Both the position numbers and the translations under genes were made by a program. Below the pieces are notes generated by a model. The model saw nothing but the letters and a program-made list of their open reading frames with translations, made no database searches and was not told where the DNA came from. This document shows, piece after piece, positions 8,489-16,795 of a DNA stretch of 64,000 bases. The stretch is from Flavobacteriales bacterium (lineage in GTDB: Bacteria > Bacteroidota > Bacteroidia > Flavobacteriales_F > PHOS-HE28), in contig JADKGB010000011.1 in the NCBI GenBank assembly GCA_016717225.1, positions 105,516 to 169,515 of the forward strand, read 5' to 3'. Each line of letters begins with the position of its first letter. Position 1 is the stretch's first letter.

Positions 8489-9877
8489 ATGGATCTCTAC
8501 GCCCTGCATAGCAAACGAGTGATCACTCCGACCGGAATGATCGACGCGACCGTGATCATATCTGACGGCAAGATCAAGGAGGTTCTCAGTGGCCGTGTCG
8601 AGCGCATGGACATCCCATTCGAGAGCGTCGGCGACAAGGTGATCATGCCCGGTGTGATCGACGCGCACGTCCACATCAACGAGCCGGGGCGCACGGAGTG
8701 GGAGGGTTTCGAGACCGCCACGAAAGCCGCTGCGGCTGGAGGCATCACCACGCTGATCGAGATGCCGCTGAACGCGAGCCCGGTCACGACAACGGTGGAA
8801 GCGCTGAAGCTGAAGCTCGAAGCCGCGAAAGGCAAGCTGCACGTCAACGTCGGGTTCTACGGCGGCGTGATCCCGAGCAACATCGACGACCTCGATGGTT
8901 TGCTGAGCGCCGGCGTCTTCGGCATCAAGGCCTTCCTCACGCACTCAGGCATCGATGAGTTCCCGAACGTCACCGAGAGCGGACCTGCGGAAGGCGCTGC
9001 CGATCCTGACGTAGGCACGACGCGAAGCTGTTGGTGCATTGTGAGTTGGAGAACGCCAACACGCAACACGTAACCCGTCAACACCCGACGGATCCACGCA
9101 GATACGCCAACTACCTCGCCTCCCGCCCCACCTCAATGGGAAACCGACGCCATAGCCCTCATGATCCGCCTCAGCGAGGAGTTCGATGTGCACGTTCACA
9201 TCGTGCACGTCTCCGCTGCGGAAGCACTGCCGCTGATCCGTGATGCGAAGAAGCGTGGGACCCGCCCCGGTCAGCGAACCGGGGTGCGCATCACCGCCGA
9301 GACCTGTCCGCACTACCTCGTGTTCTGTGCGGAGGAGATCCCCGATGGGGCCACGGAGTACAAGTGCGCACCGCCGATCCGCGAGCGGGCGAACAACGAA
9401 CTGCTCTGGGAAGCGCTGAAGGACGGCACGCTCGACTTCGTGGCCACGGATCATTCACCTGCTCCGCCGGATATCAAGGAACAGCAGAGCGGCGACTTCA
9501 TGAAAGCCTGGGGCGGCATCGCGGGTTTGCAGTTCTTGCTGCCTGCGTTCTGGACGGGTGCGAAGGAGCGTGGCTTCTCGTTGGAGGATGTCGCACGGCT
9601 GTTGTGCGAGCACCCGGCGCAATTCCTTGGCTTGAAGCAGAAGGGCCGCATTGCTCCCGGCTGCGATGCCGACCTGGTGGTCTGGGATCCGGAGGTGAGC
9701 TTTGTGGTGAAGGAGGAGAATATCCAGCACCGACATAAGCTCACGCCGTATGCTGGGCGCACGTTGTTTGGTGCGGTGGAACGAACCTTTGTGGGAGCCA
9801 AACTGGCTTGGAATTCAGGCAGATTTGGGAGCACACATCGCTTTGAGCCAGCACCTTTCAGAAAAGGAAAGGACTGA
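8489..9877 (+). pseudogene. allB: Allantoinase, interrupted by three single-base frameshifts
   Basis: Allantoinase opens allantoin to allantoate. Every catalytic element of the cyclic amidohydrolase is present but spread over three frames: DAHVHINEPGRTEWEGF and the carbamylated lysine in GIKAFLTHSG (frame from 8489), LLVHCELENANT (frame at 9016), then HIVHVSA, ETCPHYL and FVATDHSPAP (frame at 9161). The frames rejoin if one extra G is removed at 8981/8982, one T at 9012 and one C in the run 9127-9130. After correction the protein would be about 462 residues, full length. The encoded residues look unmutated, so either sequencing error or very recent inactivation fits. The insert TRPGQRTG before the ETCPHYL motif comes from a palindrome at 9265-9284. 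Confidence 0.88.
9265..9284. repeat. Palindromic element inside the allantoinase gene
   Basis: CCCCGGT (9265-9271), 6-nt loop, ACCGGGG (9278-9284): a perfect 7-bp stem. It is translated as part of GTRPGQRTG, a stretch about eight residues longer than expected before the conserved ETCPHYL motif. Confidence 0.6.
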
Positions 9878-9879
9878 GA

Positions 9880-10580
9880 TTGTCCTACACGATAGCAACG
9901 CTTGCGGCCTTTGGTCTCGCGACTGGATGCGTCAACGAGCAAGAACAGCAAGCCGCAGTGGAGTTACAGAAGCACTTTAGCGCCCAGGACTGTCGAATCG
10001 GTCATGGTTTTTCGGCAGACACGGGGAAAGGTTCAAAGAAGACCGTTACACTGACTTTGGAGGGTGTCGCGGACTTGGGCGATATCAGGAACAAGGACGA
10101 TATCCAATCCATCTCGGCGTTGAAGTACTACACAAGGCAGAATGCAGCGGCTCTTGAAGGCAATGAGGAGATCGAAGTCAAAGCGACATGGGATCGGGCG
10201 CGTTTGAAATGTCTAATCCATCGAAGGGCAACGCCATTGTTGCTCCGGCACTGGCGGTCGTCGGCAAGTATTTGAACTACTGAAGCAGAGATAGGCGAAG
10301 CAGATTTGCCGGACCTAGTTGATTACATGTCCGAATCTCCGGACTCGACAATGACAGCTGCCCTTTCCAAGAGATGCAGATGCTCGACTCTCTCAACGGG
10401 GTTCATGACCACGCGACCGTTCTGGGCTTCAGGTTCAAGCGAACAACAGATAAGAACGAACCAGTGCTTGTTTGCTGGACTGAGGCGATCAATGGTGGGA
10501 ATAACGCGACGAACTTCCAGTTCTACGTGAACCGTGAGAGCAGGAAGGTCATCTACATCGGAGTCAACGATTTTGAGTGA
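9880..10580 (+). pseudogene. Unidentified lipoprotein-like gene broken by about three frameshifts
   Basis: It begins with a TTG 2 bp after the allantoinase stop and encodes a lipoprotein-type leader (TLAAFGLATGC, lipobox LATGC). Protein-like sequence then switches frame three times. Frame 1 runs to about 10190. Another frame carries EMSNPSKGNAIVAPALAVVG up to a TGA at 10281. Frame 1 resumes (EAEIGEADLPDLVDYMSESP, to about 10345). The last frame runs through FQEMQMLDSLNGVHDHATVL to the stop at 10580. Read together they form one protein of roughly 230 residues with no family I recognise. The frames could instead be two small genes (9880-10275 and 10374-10580). The position between allB and allantoicase suggests operon membership only. 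Confidence 0.55.
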
Positions 10581-10590
10581 GCGAACGACA

Positions 10591-11586
10591 ATGATTGACG
10601 AGACCCCCGCCTTCACCCAACTCATCGACCTCGCCGCCGAGCGCTTCGGGGGCCAGGTGCTGTGGTGCACCGATGACTTCTTCGCCGAGAAGGAGAACCT
10701 GATCAAGCCCAGCAAGCCCATCTTCATCGCCGACAAGTACACCGACCGCGGCAAGTGGATGGACGGCTGGGAAAGCCGCCGCAAGCGCACCGAAGGGCAT
10801 GACATCGCTATCATCCAGCTCGGCGCCGCAGGCACGATCAAGGGCTTCGATGTGGATACCGCGCACTTCCTCGGCAATCAGCCACAGGCCTGTTCGATCG
10901 AAGCCTGCTATGCCCCGAACGGACTGTCCAATGCAAACGGAGAAGGGGAGGAGTGGGTGGAGATCCTGCCAAGGGCAACGTTGAACCCAGGAAGTCAGCA
11001 TTTCGTGGAAGCCATGCCAGCCTTGCCGTTGGCCACGCACATCCGCCTGCACATCTACCCCGATGGCGGTTTGGCCCGCCTGCGTGTCTACGGCGAAGTC
11101 CAGCGCGACTGGTCACGCGTGAGGCCCGATGAGGTCGTTGATCTCGTGTCCGCACAGAACGGCGCGCTGGCGATCCAATGCAACGACATGTTCTTCAGCC
11201 ACATGAACAACCTGATCATGCCCGGCCGCGGCGTGAACATGGGCGATGGCTGGGAAACCAAACGCAATCGCACACCGAACAACCGCGACTGGGTGATCGT
11301 GCGATTGGCGCACAAGGGCATCATCCAGAAGGCGCTGATCGATACCTGCCACTTCAAGGGCAACTACCCGGACACCTTCCTGCTGGAAGGAGCGAACAGC
11401 GCCACCGATGATCTGTCGAACGCGAAGTGGAACACCATCATCGAGCGCACGAAGCTCCAGGCCGACCATGAGCACCAGTATGAGCGGGAGGTATCGTGCA
11501 AGGAACCCGTGACGCATGTACGTTTGAGCATCTTCCCGGATGGGGGCGTGAGCCGGATGCGCCTTTGGGGAACTATTGTGGATTGA
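10591..11586 (+). CDS. alc: Allantoicase
   Basis: 331 residues from the ATG at 10591; the frame is open further upstream but without family similarity. Allantoicase hydrolyses allantoate to ureidoglycolate and urea. The protein shows the family's two-repeat architecture. Repeat 1 has FGGQVLWCTDDFFAEKENLI, GKWMDGWESRRKR and GHDIAIIQLGAAGTIKGFDVDT. Repeat 2 (from about residue 180) has NDMFFSHMNNLIMPGRGVNM, GDGWETKRNR and DWVIVRLAHKG. It sits between the damaged allantoinase region and the OHCU decarboxylase gene, so the cluster encodes consecutive steps of urate breakdown. The reading frame is intact, unlike its upstream neighbours. Confidence 0.94.
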   Translation: MIDETPAFTQLIDLAAERFGGQVLWCTDDFFAEKENLIKPSKPIFIADKYTDRGKWMDGWESRRKRTEGHDIAIIQLGAAGTIKGFDVDTAHFLGNQPQACSIEACYAPNGLSNANGEGEEWVEILPRATLNPGSQHFVEAMPALPLATHIRLHIYPDGGLARLRVYGEVQRDWSRVRPDEVVDLVSAQNGALAIQCNDMFFSHMNNLIMPGRGVNMGDGWETKRNRTPNNRDWVIVRLAHKGIIQKALIDTCHFKGNYPDTFLLEGANSATDDLSNAKWNTIIERTKLQADHEHQYEREVSCKEPVTHVRLSIFPDGGVSRMRLWGTIVD

Positions 11587-11724
11587 ATTACAGATTGCTT
11601 CGTCGATGACTCCTCGCAATGACGGATTGATACTCGGGGCGTGGGTACGGCGTCTCGCCGCATCCACGTCCCCTTTCTTCCTCGTCATCGCGAGCCCGCA
11701 TTTGGGGCGAAGCGATCTGTAATT
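11586..11724. repeat. Intergenic inverted repeat, copy B
   Basis: Arm AATTACAGATTGCTTCG (11586-11602) pairs with CGAAGCGATCTGTAATT (11708-11724): 17 bp with one G-T pair. Inner parts also pair (CGCAATGACG with CGTCATCGCG). It starts at the last base of the allantoicase stop codon and shares its right arm with copy A at 8397-8485. Confidence 0.7.
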
Positions 11725-11744
11725 TCCACCGCGCTGCACTCCTG

Positions 11745-12248
11745 ATGACCCTCGACGCCCTCAACCGACTCTCCGAAGCCGACGCCACGGTCGCGTTCGA
11801 GCAATGCTGTGGTGCGGCCCGCTGGGTGGAACGCATGGTGATCGACCGTCCGTTCGAGAGCCTGCCAGAGATGTTGGAGATCAGCGACAGGATCTGGGAA
11901 GAATGCGATCTCGACGATTACCTCGAAGCCTTTCAAGGTCATCCGCGGATCGGCGATGTGGAAAGTCTCGCCAATAAATATGCGAACACGAAAGCTTGGG
12001 CCGGTGGCGAGCAAAAAGGCGTGGAAGGAGCGGACCGCGGCGTGCTTGAGCGTCTTGCAAAGGGCAATACTGACTACGAGGAGAAGTTCGGGCACATCTT
12101 CATCGTGTGCGCCACCGGCAAGAGCGCGGCCGAAATGCTCGCCCTGCTGGAAGCCCGCATGCCCAACGACCCCAAGACCGAAGTGATGATCGCGGCGGCT
12201 GAACAGAACAAGATCACGCGGATACGGTTGAAGAAGCTGCTGGCTTGA
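11745..12248 (+). CDS. uraD: 2-oxo-4-hydroxy-4-carboxy-5-ureidoimidazoline (OHCU) decarboxylase
   Basis: 167 residues, the usual size. OHCU decarboxylase makes S-allantoin, the third step from urate. Family marks seen: LNRLSEADATVAFEQCCGAARWVERM, the active-site segment EAFQGHPRIGD with catalytic His, GGEQKGV, and the long conserved stretch NTDYEEKFGHIFIVCATGKS. It is the last gene of the plus-strand purine cluster. The partner 5-hydroxyisourate hydrolase (transthyretin-like) is not in the window. Confidence 0.94.
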   Translation: MTLDALNRLSEADATVAFEQCCGAARWVERMVIDRPFESLPEMLEISDRIWEECDLDDYLEAFQGHPRIGDVESLANKYANTKAWAGGEQKGVEGADRGVLERLAKGNTDYEEKFGHIFIVCATGKSAAEMLALLEARMPNDPKTEVMIAAAEQNKITRIRLKKLLA

Positions 12249-12307
12249 TCGGAGCTGGTTCACTGCGGCCTACAATTCTGCGGATCGTATCGCACACTGT
12301 CATCTTC

Positions 12308-12315
12308 TACCTTCG
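12308..12315 (+). promoter_or_regulatory. -7 box before the first RemB/Wzi-like gene
   Basis: TACCTTCG, 19 bp before the ATG at 12335. It matches the TAnnTTCG form seen before other genes in this window. Confidence 0.45.
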
Positions 12316-12334
12316 GCGACCTTCTGTTGGCTCC

Positions 12335-13918
12335 ATGCTCGCTCGTTCTATCACCATCCTCTTTTGTGCCACAGCGCTATCCACGTGGGCCCAGCAGAAC
12401 GATGTGCCGCTGAACCGCGATATCTACTACGACATCGATCGCAACGGTGCTTGCCGCACGAGTACGATGCACACCGGATTACGGCCGATCATCGAGAGCC
12501 GCGCTGATCTCGAGAACGTGATGGGGTTCCGCCCGGATAGTTCAAGGCATTATTACTACGTCACAACAAAGCTTTTTCGTGAGCACTTGATCCAAGTGAA
12601 GGACGGTGGGTTCAAAGTCACGATAGATCCGGTTTTCCGCTTCGAAGCAGGTGGCGACCTGGATGAGGCCGAGGTAGCGAACATCAATCGTTCGAAGAAC
12701 AACTTCAACTCACGGGGTTTCTGGATCAAGGCTGATCTCGGGCGTGATGTGTCGTTCCAAACGGGCTTCTATGAGAACCAAGCCATTCTGCCGCTCTACC
12801 TCTATGTGTATACCCGAGGAAGCGGCGTAGTTCCCGGGCAGGGCCGCGTGAAGACTTTCGGCGCGCGCGGCTTCGATTTCGCCTGGGCGCATGGCAATGT
12901 GAGTTGGAGCCCGAAGCGCTGGCTCAATGTGCAATTCGGGAACGGTCGGCATTTCGTGGGTAACGGGTATCGCAGCGTACTGCTCAGTGACAATACGTTC
13001 CCTTATCCATACTTGAAGTTGAGCGCATTGACCACTGATCAGCGGTTCCAATACACCACCATCAATGCCAAGTTCCAGTTGGCCAGTGATCCAGGCGACC
13101 GCTTGAACACCGGCCAGAGCAGCGAAGCATTGTTCTTCTGGAAGCGCGCCAGCTTCAAACACCTGAGCGTGAATTTGGGTCCCGCGCAATTCGGGTTGTT
13201 CGAGGCTACCCTGTGGCGCAACATAGACAGCACCGGAGTGCGTCCATTCAACGCGATGGAATTGAACCCAGTGATCGGGGTGAACACCATTGTGAACGGT
13301 TTCTCCGGCAAAGAGCACAAGCAATTGCTTGGTCTAGACGCCAAATTCCGTTTCACGGACAAGATCTTCGCATACGGCCAGTTCGCGCTCGATGATCCTT
13401 CGCGCCAGCGCTATGCCTGGCAGGCCGGTATACAATGGTTCGATCTGCTGCGCCGCGACCTTCACTTGCTGGTGGAGCATAATAGTGCGACTCCTTTTGC
13501 ATACACAAGTCCCCGCGCTCGCAGTAGTTATGGCCATTACAACCAGCCTCTGGCACATCCGTTGGGTGCAGGTTTCGAGGAAACCAACGTGATCGTGGAC
13601 TACGGGATCAAAGAGCGTTTCTGGTTGCGCGCCCAAGCCAGTTTGGCCACCTTCACCGTAGACACCTCGGCTGTGTCCGTGAGCGGAAGTGACATCTTCG
13701 ACACCCGTGAAGCAACTGGTGCCGATAGTCTTTCCGTGGATCGGACGCGAATGTGGCTGGATCTTAGTTTCGCTTGGCGTATCAACCAGAACCAGAACAC
13801 GAGCCTCAGTGTAGGCATGAGTATCCGCGACATCAACCCCGCCCCCGACTTTCAGAACAGTCATTACATCTACGTCACTTTGCGCACTGGTCTCTTCAAT
13901 CGATACTACGACCTCTGA
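12335..13918 (+). CDS. RemB/Wzi-like outer-membrane beta-barrel protein
   Basis: 527 residues from the ATG at 12335, which starts a signal peptide ending at AQQ; the frame is open upstream but passes through the promoter box. It shows the capsule-assembly Wzi / gliding protein RemB hallmark: GNGRHFVGNGYRSVLLSDN followed by PYPYLKL. The rest is alternating beta-strand with a final aromatic residue near the end (LFNRYYDL), fitting an outer-membrane barrel. Wzi anchors capsule; RemB supports gliding in Flavobacterium. Together with the WecA-like enzyme and the second paralogue downstream it suggests surface-glycan export or anchoring. The exact role is inferred. Confidence 0.78.
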   Translation: MLARSITILFCATALSTWAQQNDVPLNRDIYYDIDRNGACRTSTMHTGLRPIIESRADLENVMGFRPDSSRHYYYVTTKLFREHLIQVKDGGFKVTIDPVFRFEAGGDLDEAEVANINRSKNNFNSRGFWIKADLGRDVSFQTGFYENQAILPLYLYVYTRGSGVVPGQGRVKTFGARGFDFAWAHGNVSWSPKRWLNVQFGNGRHFVGNGYRSVLLSDNTFPYPYLKLSALTTDQRFQYTTINAKFQLASDPGDRLNTGQSSEALFFWKRASFKHLSVNLGPAQFGLFEATLWRNIDSTGVRPFNAMELNPVIGVNTIVNGFSGKEHKQLLGLDAKFRFTDKIFAYGQFALDDPSRQRYAWQAGIQWFDLLRRDLHLLVEHNSATPFAYTSPRARSSYGHYNQPLAHPLGAGFEETNVIVDYGIKERFWLRAQASLATFTVDTSAVSVSGSDIFDTREATGADSLSVDRTRMWLDLSFAWRINQNQNTSLSVGMSIRDINPAPDFQNSHYIYVTLRTGLFNRYYDL

Positions 13919-13955
13919 ACATACACACTCACTCGATACTCGTAACACCACTCTA

Positions 13956-15071
13956 TTGGGTTCCCACGGTTACATACTTCTTCTAGGCTTTTTCACGGCG
14001 TTCATTGTGGTGCTTTTTACAATGCCCAGCCTGATCAAAGTGGCACGTATGAAGCATTTGGTCGATGAGCCTTCAGAAGAGCGGAAGATCCATAGCCGGA
14101 GCGTTCCCACTATTGGCGGCATCATCATTTTTGCGGCCATCCTTTTCAGCTATAGCCTTTGGTTCCCGCAGGCGTCAGAACTCAGTTACAAGATGGACGG
14201 CTACAAGAAGCTGTACATGGAAATGGGCGCTTCGTACAAGGATTTCAAATTCGTGATCGCCACCATGGTTCTGTTGTTCTTCATCGGTGTGAAGGATGAC
14301 ATCATCGGATTTTCTCCTGTGAAGAAGCTCTTTGGCCATATGATCGTGGGTTATATCCTGGTGGTCCTCGGTGGTGTCCGTATACATGATATGCACGGGA
14401 TCTTCGGGCTCTACGAGTTGCCGGTGGAGGTAAGCATCGCTTTCTCTTTTTTCACGTATGTCGTTTTGGTGAATGCGTTCAACCTGATCGACGGGGTTGA
14501 TGGGTTGGCCGCTGGTATTGGCTTGATCGCGGCTACAGCCTACGGCATCTGGCTGTATTGGGCGGGAGATGTTGCTCTAGCGCTATTGGCGTTCACGCTT
14601 GCTGGGGCGCTTGTTGGTTTTCTGGTGTTCAATTTCCATCCTGCGCGCATATTCATGGGGGATAGTGGCTCGCTCATTATTGGCGCCATCATCAGCGTGC
14701 TCGCGATGCGTGTGATCGATCACGATATCAGTCGATTGCCCAGGTGGCTCGCTTCCGTGCCCACGCCGCTTTTCGCGATGAGCGTGATCGCTTATCCGAT
14801 CGTGGATACGTTCAGGATCTTCTTTGTGCGCATGATGAAAGGGAAGAGCCCTTTCGCTGCGGACCGTAACCACATCCATCACCGTTTGATCGAACTGGGC
14901 TTGGGTCACCGTGGCGTTACGGCTGTGCTCTATCTCTACGCGATCACCATCATCAGCCTGAGCTTGATCACACGCGATATTCTCCCCAACAAAGGGTTGA
15001 TGGTGCTCGGTACGACCGCGTTGGTTCTGGCCGTGCTTCCATTCGCTATTTCTACGCGAACGAAGGAATGA
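13956..15071 (+). CDS. MraY/WecA-family undecaprenyl-phosphate glycosyl-1-phosphate transferase
   Basis: 371 residues from a TTG at 13956; the next ATG (23 codons on) would lose the first membrane helix. It is a polytopic enzyme of the WecA/TagO type, with about eleven hydrophobic segments and the motifs DDIIGF, NAFNLIDGVDGLA (catalytic Asp loop), FNFHPARIFMGDSGS and the WecA-type HIHHRL. The family loads an HexNAc-1-phosphate onto undecaprenyl phosphate at the inner membrane, the first step of O-antigen or capsule synthesis. HIHHRL separates it from MraY. Its stop overlaps the start of the following RemB/Wzi-like gene (ATGA), a strong sign of a shared transcript. Confidence 0.9.
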   Translation: MGSHGYILLLGFFTAFIVVLFTMPSLIKVARMKHLVDEPSEERKIHSRSVPTIGGIIIFAAILFSYSLWFPQASELSYKMDGYKKLYMEMGASYKDFKFVIATMVLLFFIGVKDDIIGFSPVKKLFGHMIVGYILVVLGGVRIHDMHGIFGLYELPVEVSIAFSFFTYVVLVNAFNLIDGVDGLAAGIGLIAATAYGIWLYWAGDVALALLAFTLAGALVGFLVFNFHPARIFMGDSGSLIIGAIISVLAMRVIDHDISRLPRWLASVPTPLFAMSVIAYPIVDTFRIFFVRMMKGKSPFAADRNHIHHRLIELGLGHRGVTAVLYLYAITIISLSLITRDILPNKGLMVLGTTALVLAVLPFAISTRTKE

Positions 15072-16672
15072 GAAAAGCGTCCTTGTACTTTTTCCTGGCG
15101 TTTCCTTTTTTCGCATGGGCCCAACAGGGTTGGATGCCATTGGGCCGGATCGTGGATGCGCCTTATAGTGCATTGATGCGGTCGTCAAAGAGCGACGTTG
15201 CGTTGCATAGCTCGATCCGGCCATATGCTCGTGAAGACCTCAAGTTGCTCGTAGTTCCAGACTCTTTGTTGCCCAATGCGTGGAAGCCCTGGCTGGATAG
15301 TATTACCAACCCACAGAACCGCATTAGCGGCGGGCCGTTGGTTGAGGCGTTGGTTGGCGCTTCGTTCGGCGACAATGAATTGATGAAGTATCGTGTAGGG
15401 CTGGGTGGTTGGTTGGACTGGAGCGCAACCTCCCGCCTGACTTTCCACGTGGATGTGATGGGCTTTGGCGAAACGATGCCGAATTACCTGGACAGCTTGG
15501 CAATAAAGGTGGATGTGACCCCCGGAGAGGGATTCGCTTACGGAGGACCCACGTATACCCACCACGATTGGAACGCCTATGTGGATTACAAGGCGAGCAA
15601 ATATTTCCACTTCACACTTGGTCGCGGCAAACACTTTTTCGGTGAAGGCGTTCGCTCACTTTTCCTCAGCGATAACGCCTACAGTTATCCGTACTTGAAG
15701 ATCACCACCACCGCGTGGAAGATCCGCTATGTGAACTTGTTCTCCGCTATGAGCGATATCCGCGGAACGGGGGGTACGTGGAACCAGTTCGATCTGAAGT
15801 TCACCAGCATGCATTACTTGAGCTGGAACGCCCTGAAGCGTTTGAACGTGTCCATCTTCGAGGCTATCGTATGGCAGGACAACGACCCCAACTACCGCCG
15901 TGGATTCGATGTGAACTACTTGAACCCGGTTCTTTTTTACCGGCCCACGGAGTTCAGTCTCGGCTCACCTGATAATGCCTTGCTTGGCTTTGCGGTGAAT
16001 GTGCGCGTGGGAAAACATGCACTGTTGTACAGTCAGCTTATGTTCGATGAATTCCTGTTGAGCAACGTGCGCGCAGGGGAGGGCTGGTTCGGTAACAAGC
16101 AAGGATTGCAACTCGGTGTGGTCGGCCACGATGCTTTCAAAATTGAAGGTCTTATGCTCCGTGCCGAGTTCGACTATGTGCGCCCGTTCATGTATACGCA
16201 TAGCGATACCCGGCAGAACTACGCACACTTCAACCAGCCGCTGGCCCACCCTTATGGAAGCAATTTCTGGGAGGCTATCGCACAAGGTGAGTTTCGTAAG
16301 AAGCGGTTGGTGTTGAGCGATCTGCTCAGCGTGGCGATGCTGGGAGAGGATACTGGTTCCACAGCCTATTCCAGTTATGGGAACAACCTGTTCTTGCCGG
16401 AATCCGCGCGACCGCTGCGCGATGGGGTTCGCCCGGATGACTATGGTTATTTTCTGGCCCAACCCAGCAGTGCAATACTTTACCACAATGAGTTGCGCGC
16501 CGGTTGGTTGTTGGAGCCTCGAAGTGGACTGATGCTCGAAGCCTCACTGACAACCCGGGTCCGAACGCCAGAGCGGGGTGAAGGACTGGTCTCGAATTTT
16601 TTCCGAATTGGCATCAGTGCCAACCTGCGTGACAGGCACCCTTTCCAGGACGCACGATATTCCCTGGAATGA
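15068..16672 (+). CDS. Second RemB/Wzi-like outer-membrane protein
   Basis: 534 residues with a signal peptide (MRKASLYFFLAFPFFAWAQQ). The family hallmark is plain: LGRGKHFFGEGVRSLFLSDN then SYPYLKI. It also shares with the first copy HFNQPLAHPYGSNFWE (first copy: HYNQPLAHPLGAGFEE) and an NYLNPVLFYRP segment. The two are diverged paralogues separated only by the WecA-like gene. Start ATG overlaps the preceding stop. Function as for the first copy: outer-membrane glycan export or anchoring, or gliding. Confidence 0.8.
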   Translation: MRKASLYFFLAFPFFAWAQQGWMPLGRIVDAPYSALMRSSKSDVALHSSIRPYAREDLKLLVVPDSLLPNAWKPWLDSITNPQNRISGGPLVEALVGASFGDNELMKYRVGLGGWLDWSATSRLTFHVDVMGFGETMPNYLDSLAIKVDVTPGEGFAYGGPTYTHHDWNAYVDYKASKYFHFTLGRGKHFFGEGVRSLFLSDNAYSYPYLKITTTAWKIRYVNLFSAMSDIRGTGGTWNQFDLKFTSMHYLSWNALKRLNVSIFEAIVWQDNDPNYRRGFDVNYLNPVLFYRPTEFSLGSPDNALLGFAVNVRVGKHALLYSQLMFDEFLLSNVRAGEGWFGNKQGLQLGVVGHDAFKIEGLMLRAEFDYVRPFMYTHSDTRQNYAHFNQPLAHPYGSNFWEAIAQGEFRKKRLVLSDLLSVAMLGEDTGSTAYSSYGNNLFLPESARPLRDGVRPDDYGYFLAQPSSAILYHNELRAGWLLEPRSGLMLEASLTTRVRTPERGEGLVSNFFRIGISANLRDRHPFQDARYSLE

Positions 16673-16779
16673 AGGAGCGTTCCTTGGCCTCAAGATCAGG
16701 GAGCGGTGGGTTTTGTCGAGTGTGAACTCATTTGGTCCTTTGGTGTTCAACCCTTCGATATTCATTCCGATCCGATCGG

Positions 16780-16787
16780 TACTTTCG
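16780..16787 (+). promoter_or_regulatory. -7 box of the haem O synthase/oxidase operon
   Basis: TACTTTCG followed by CGCCC. Only 8 nt separate it from the TTG I take as the ctaB start, so the transcript would have almost no leader. Confidence 0.5.
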
Positions 16788-16795
16788 CGCCCGAT

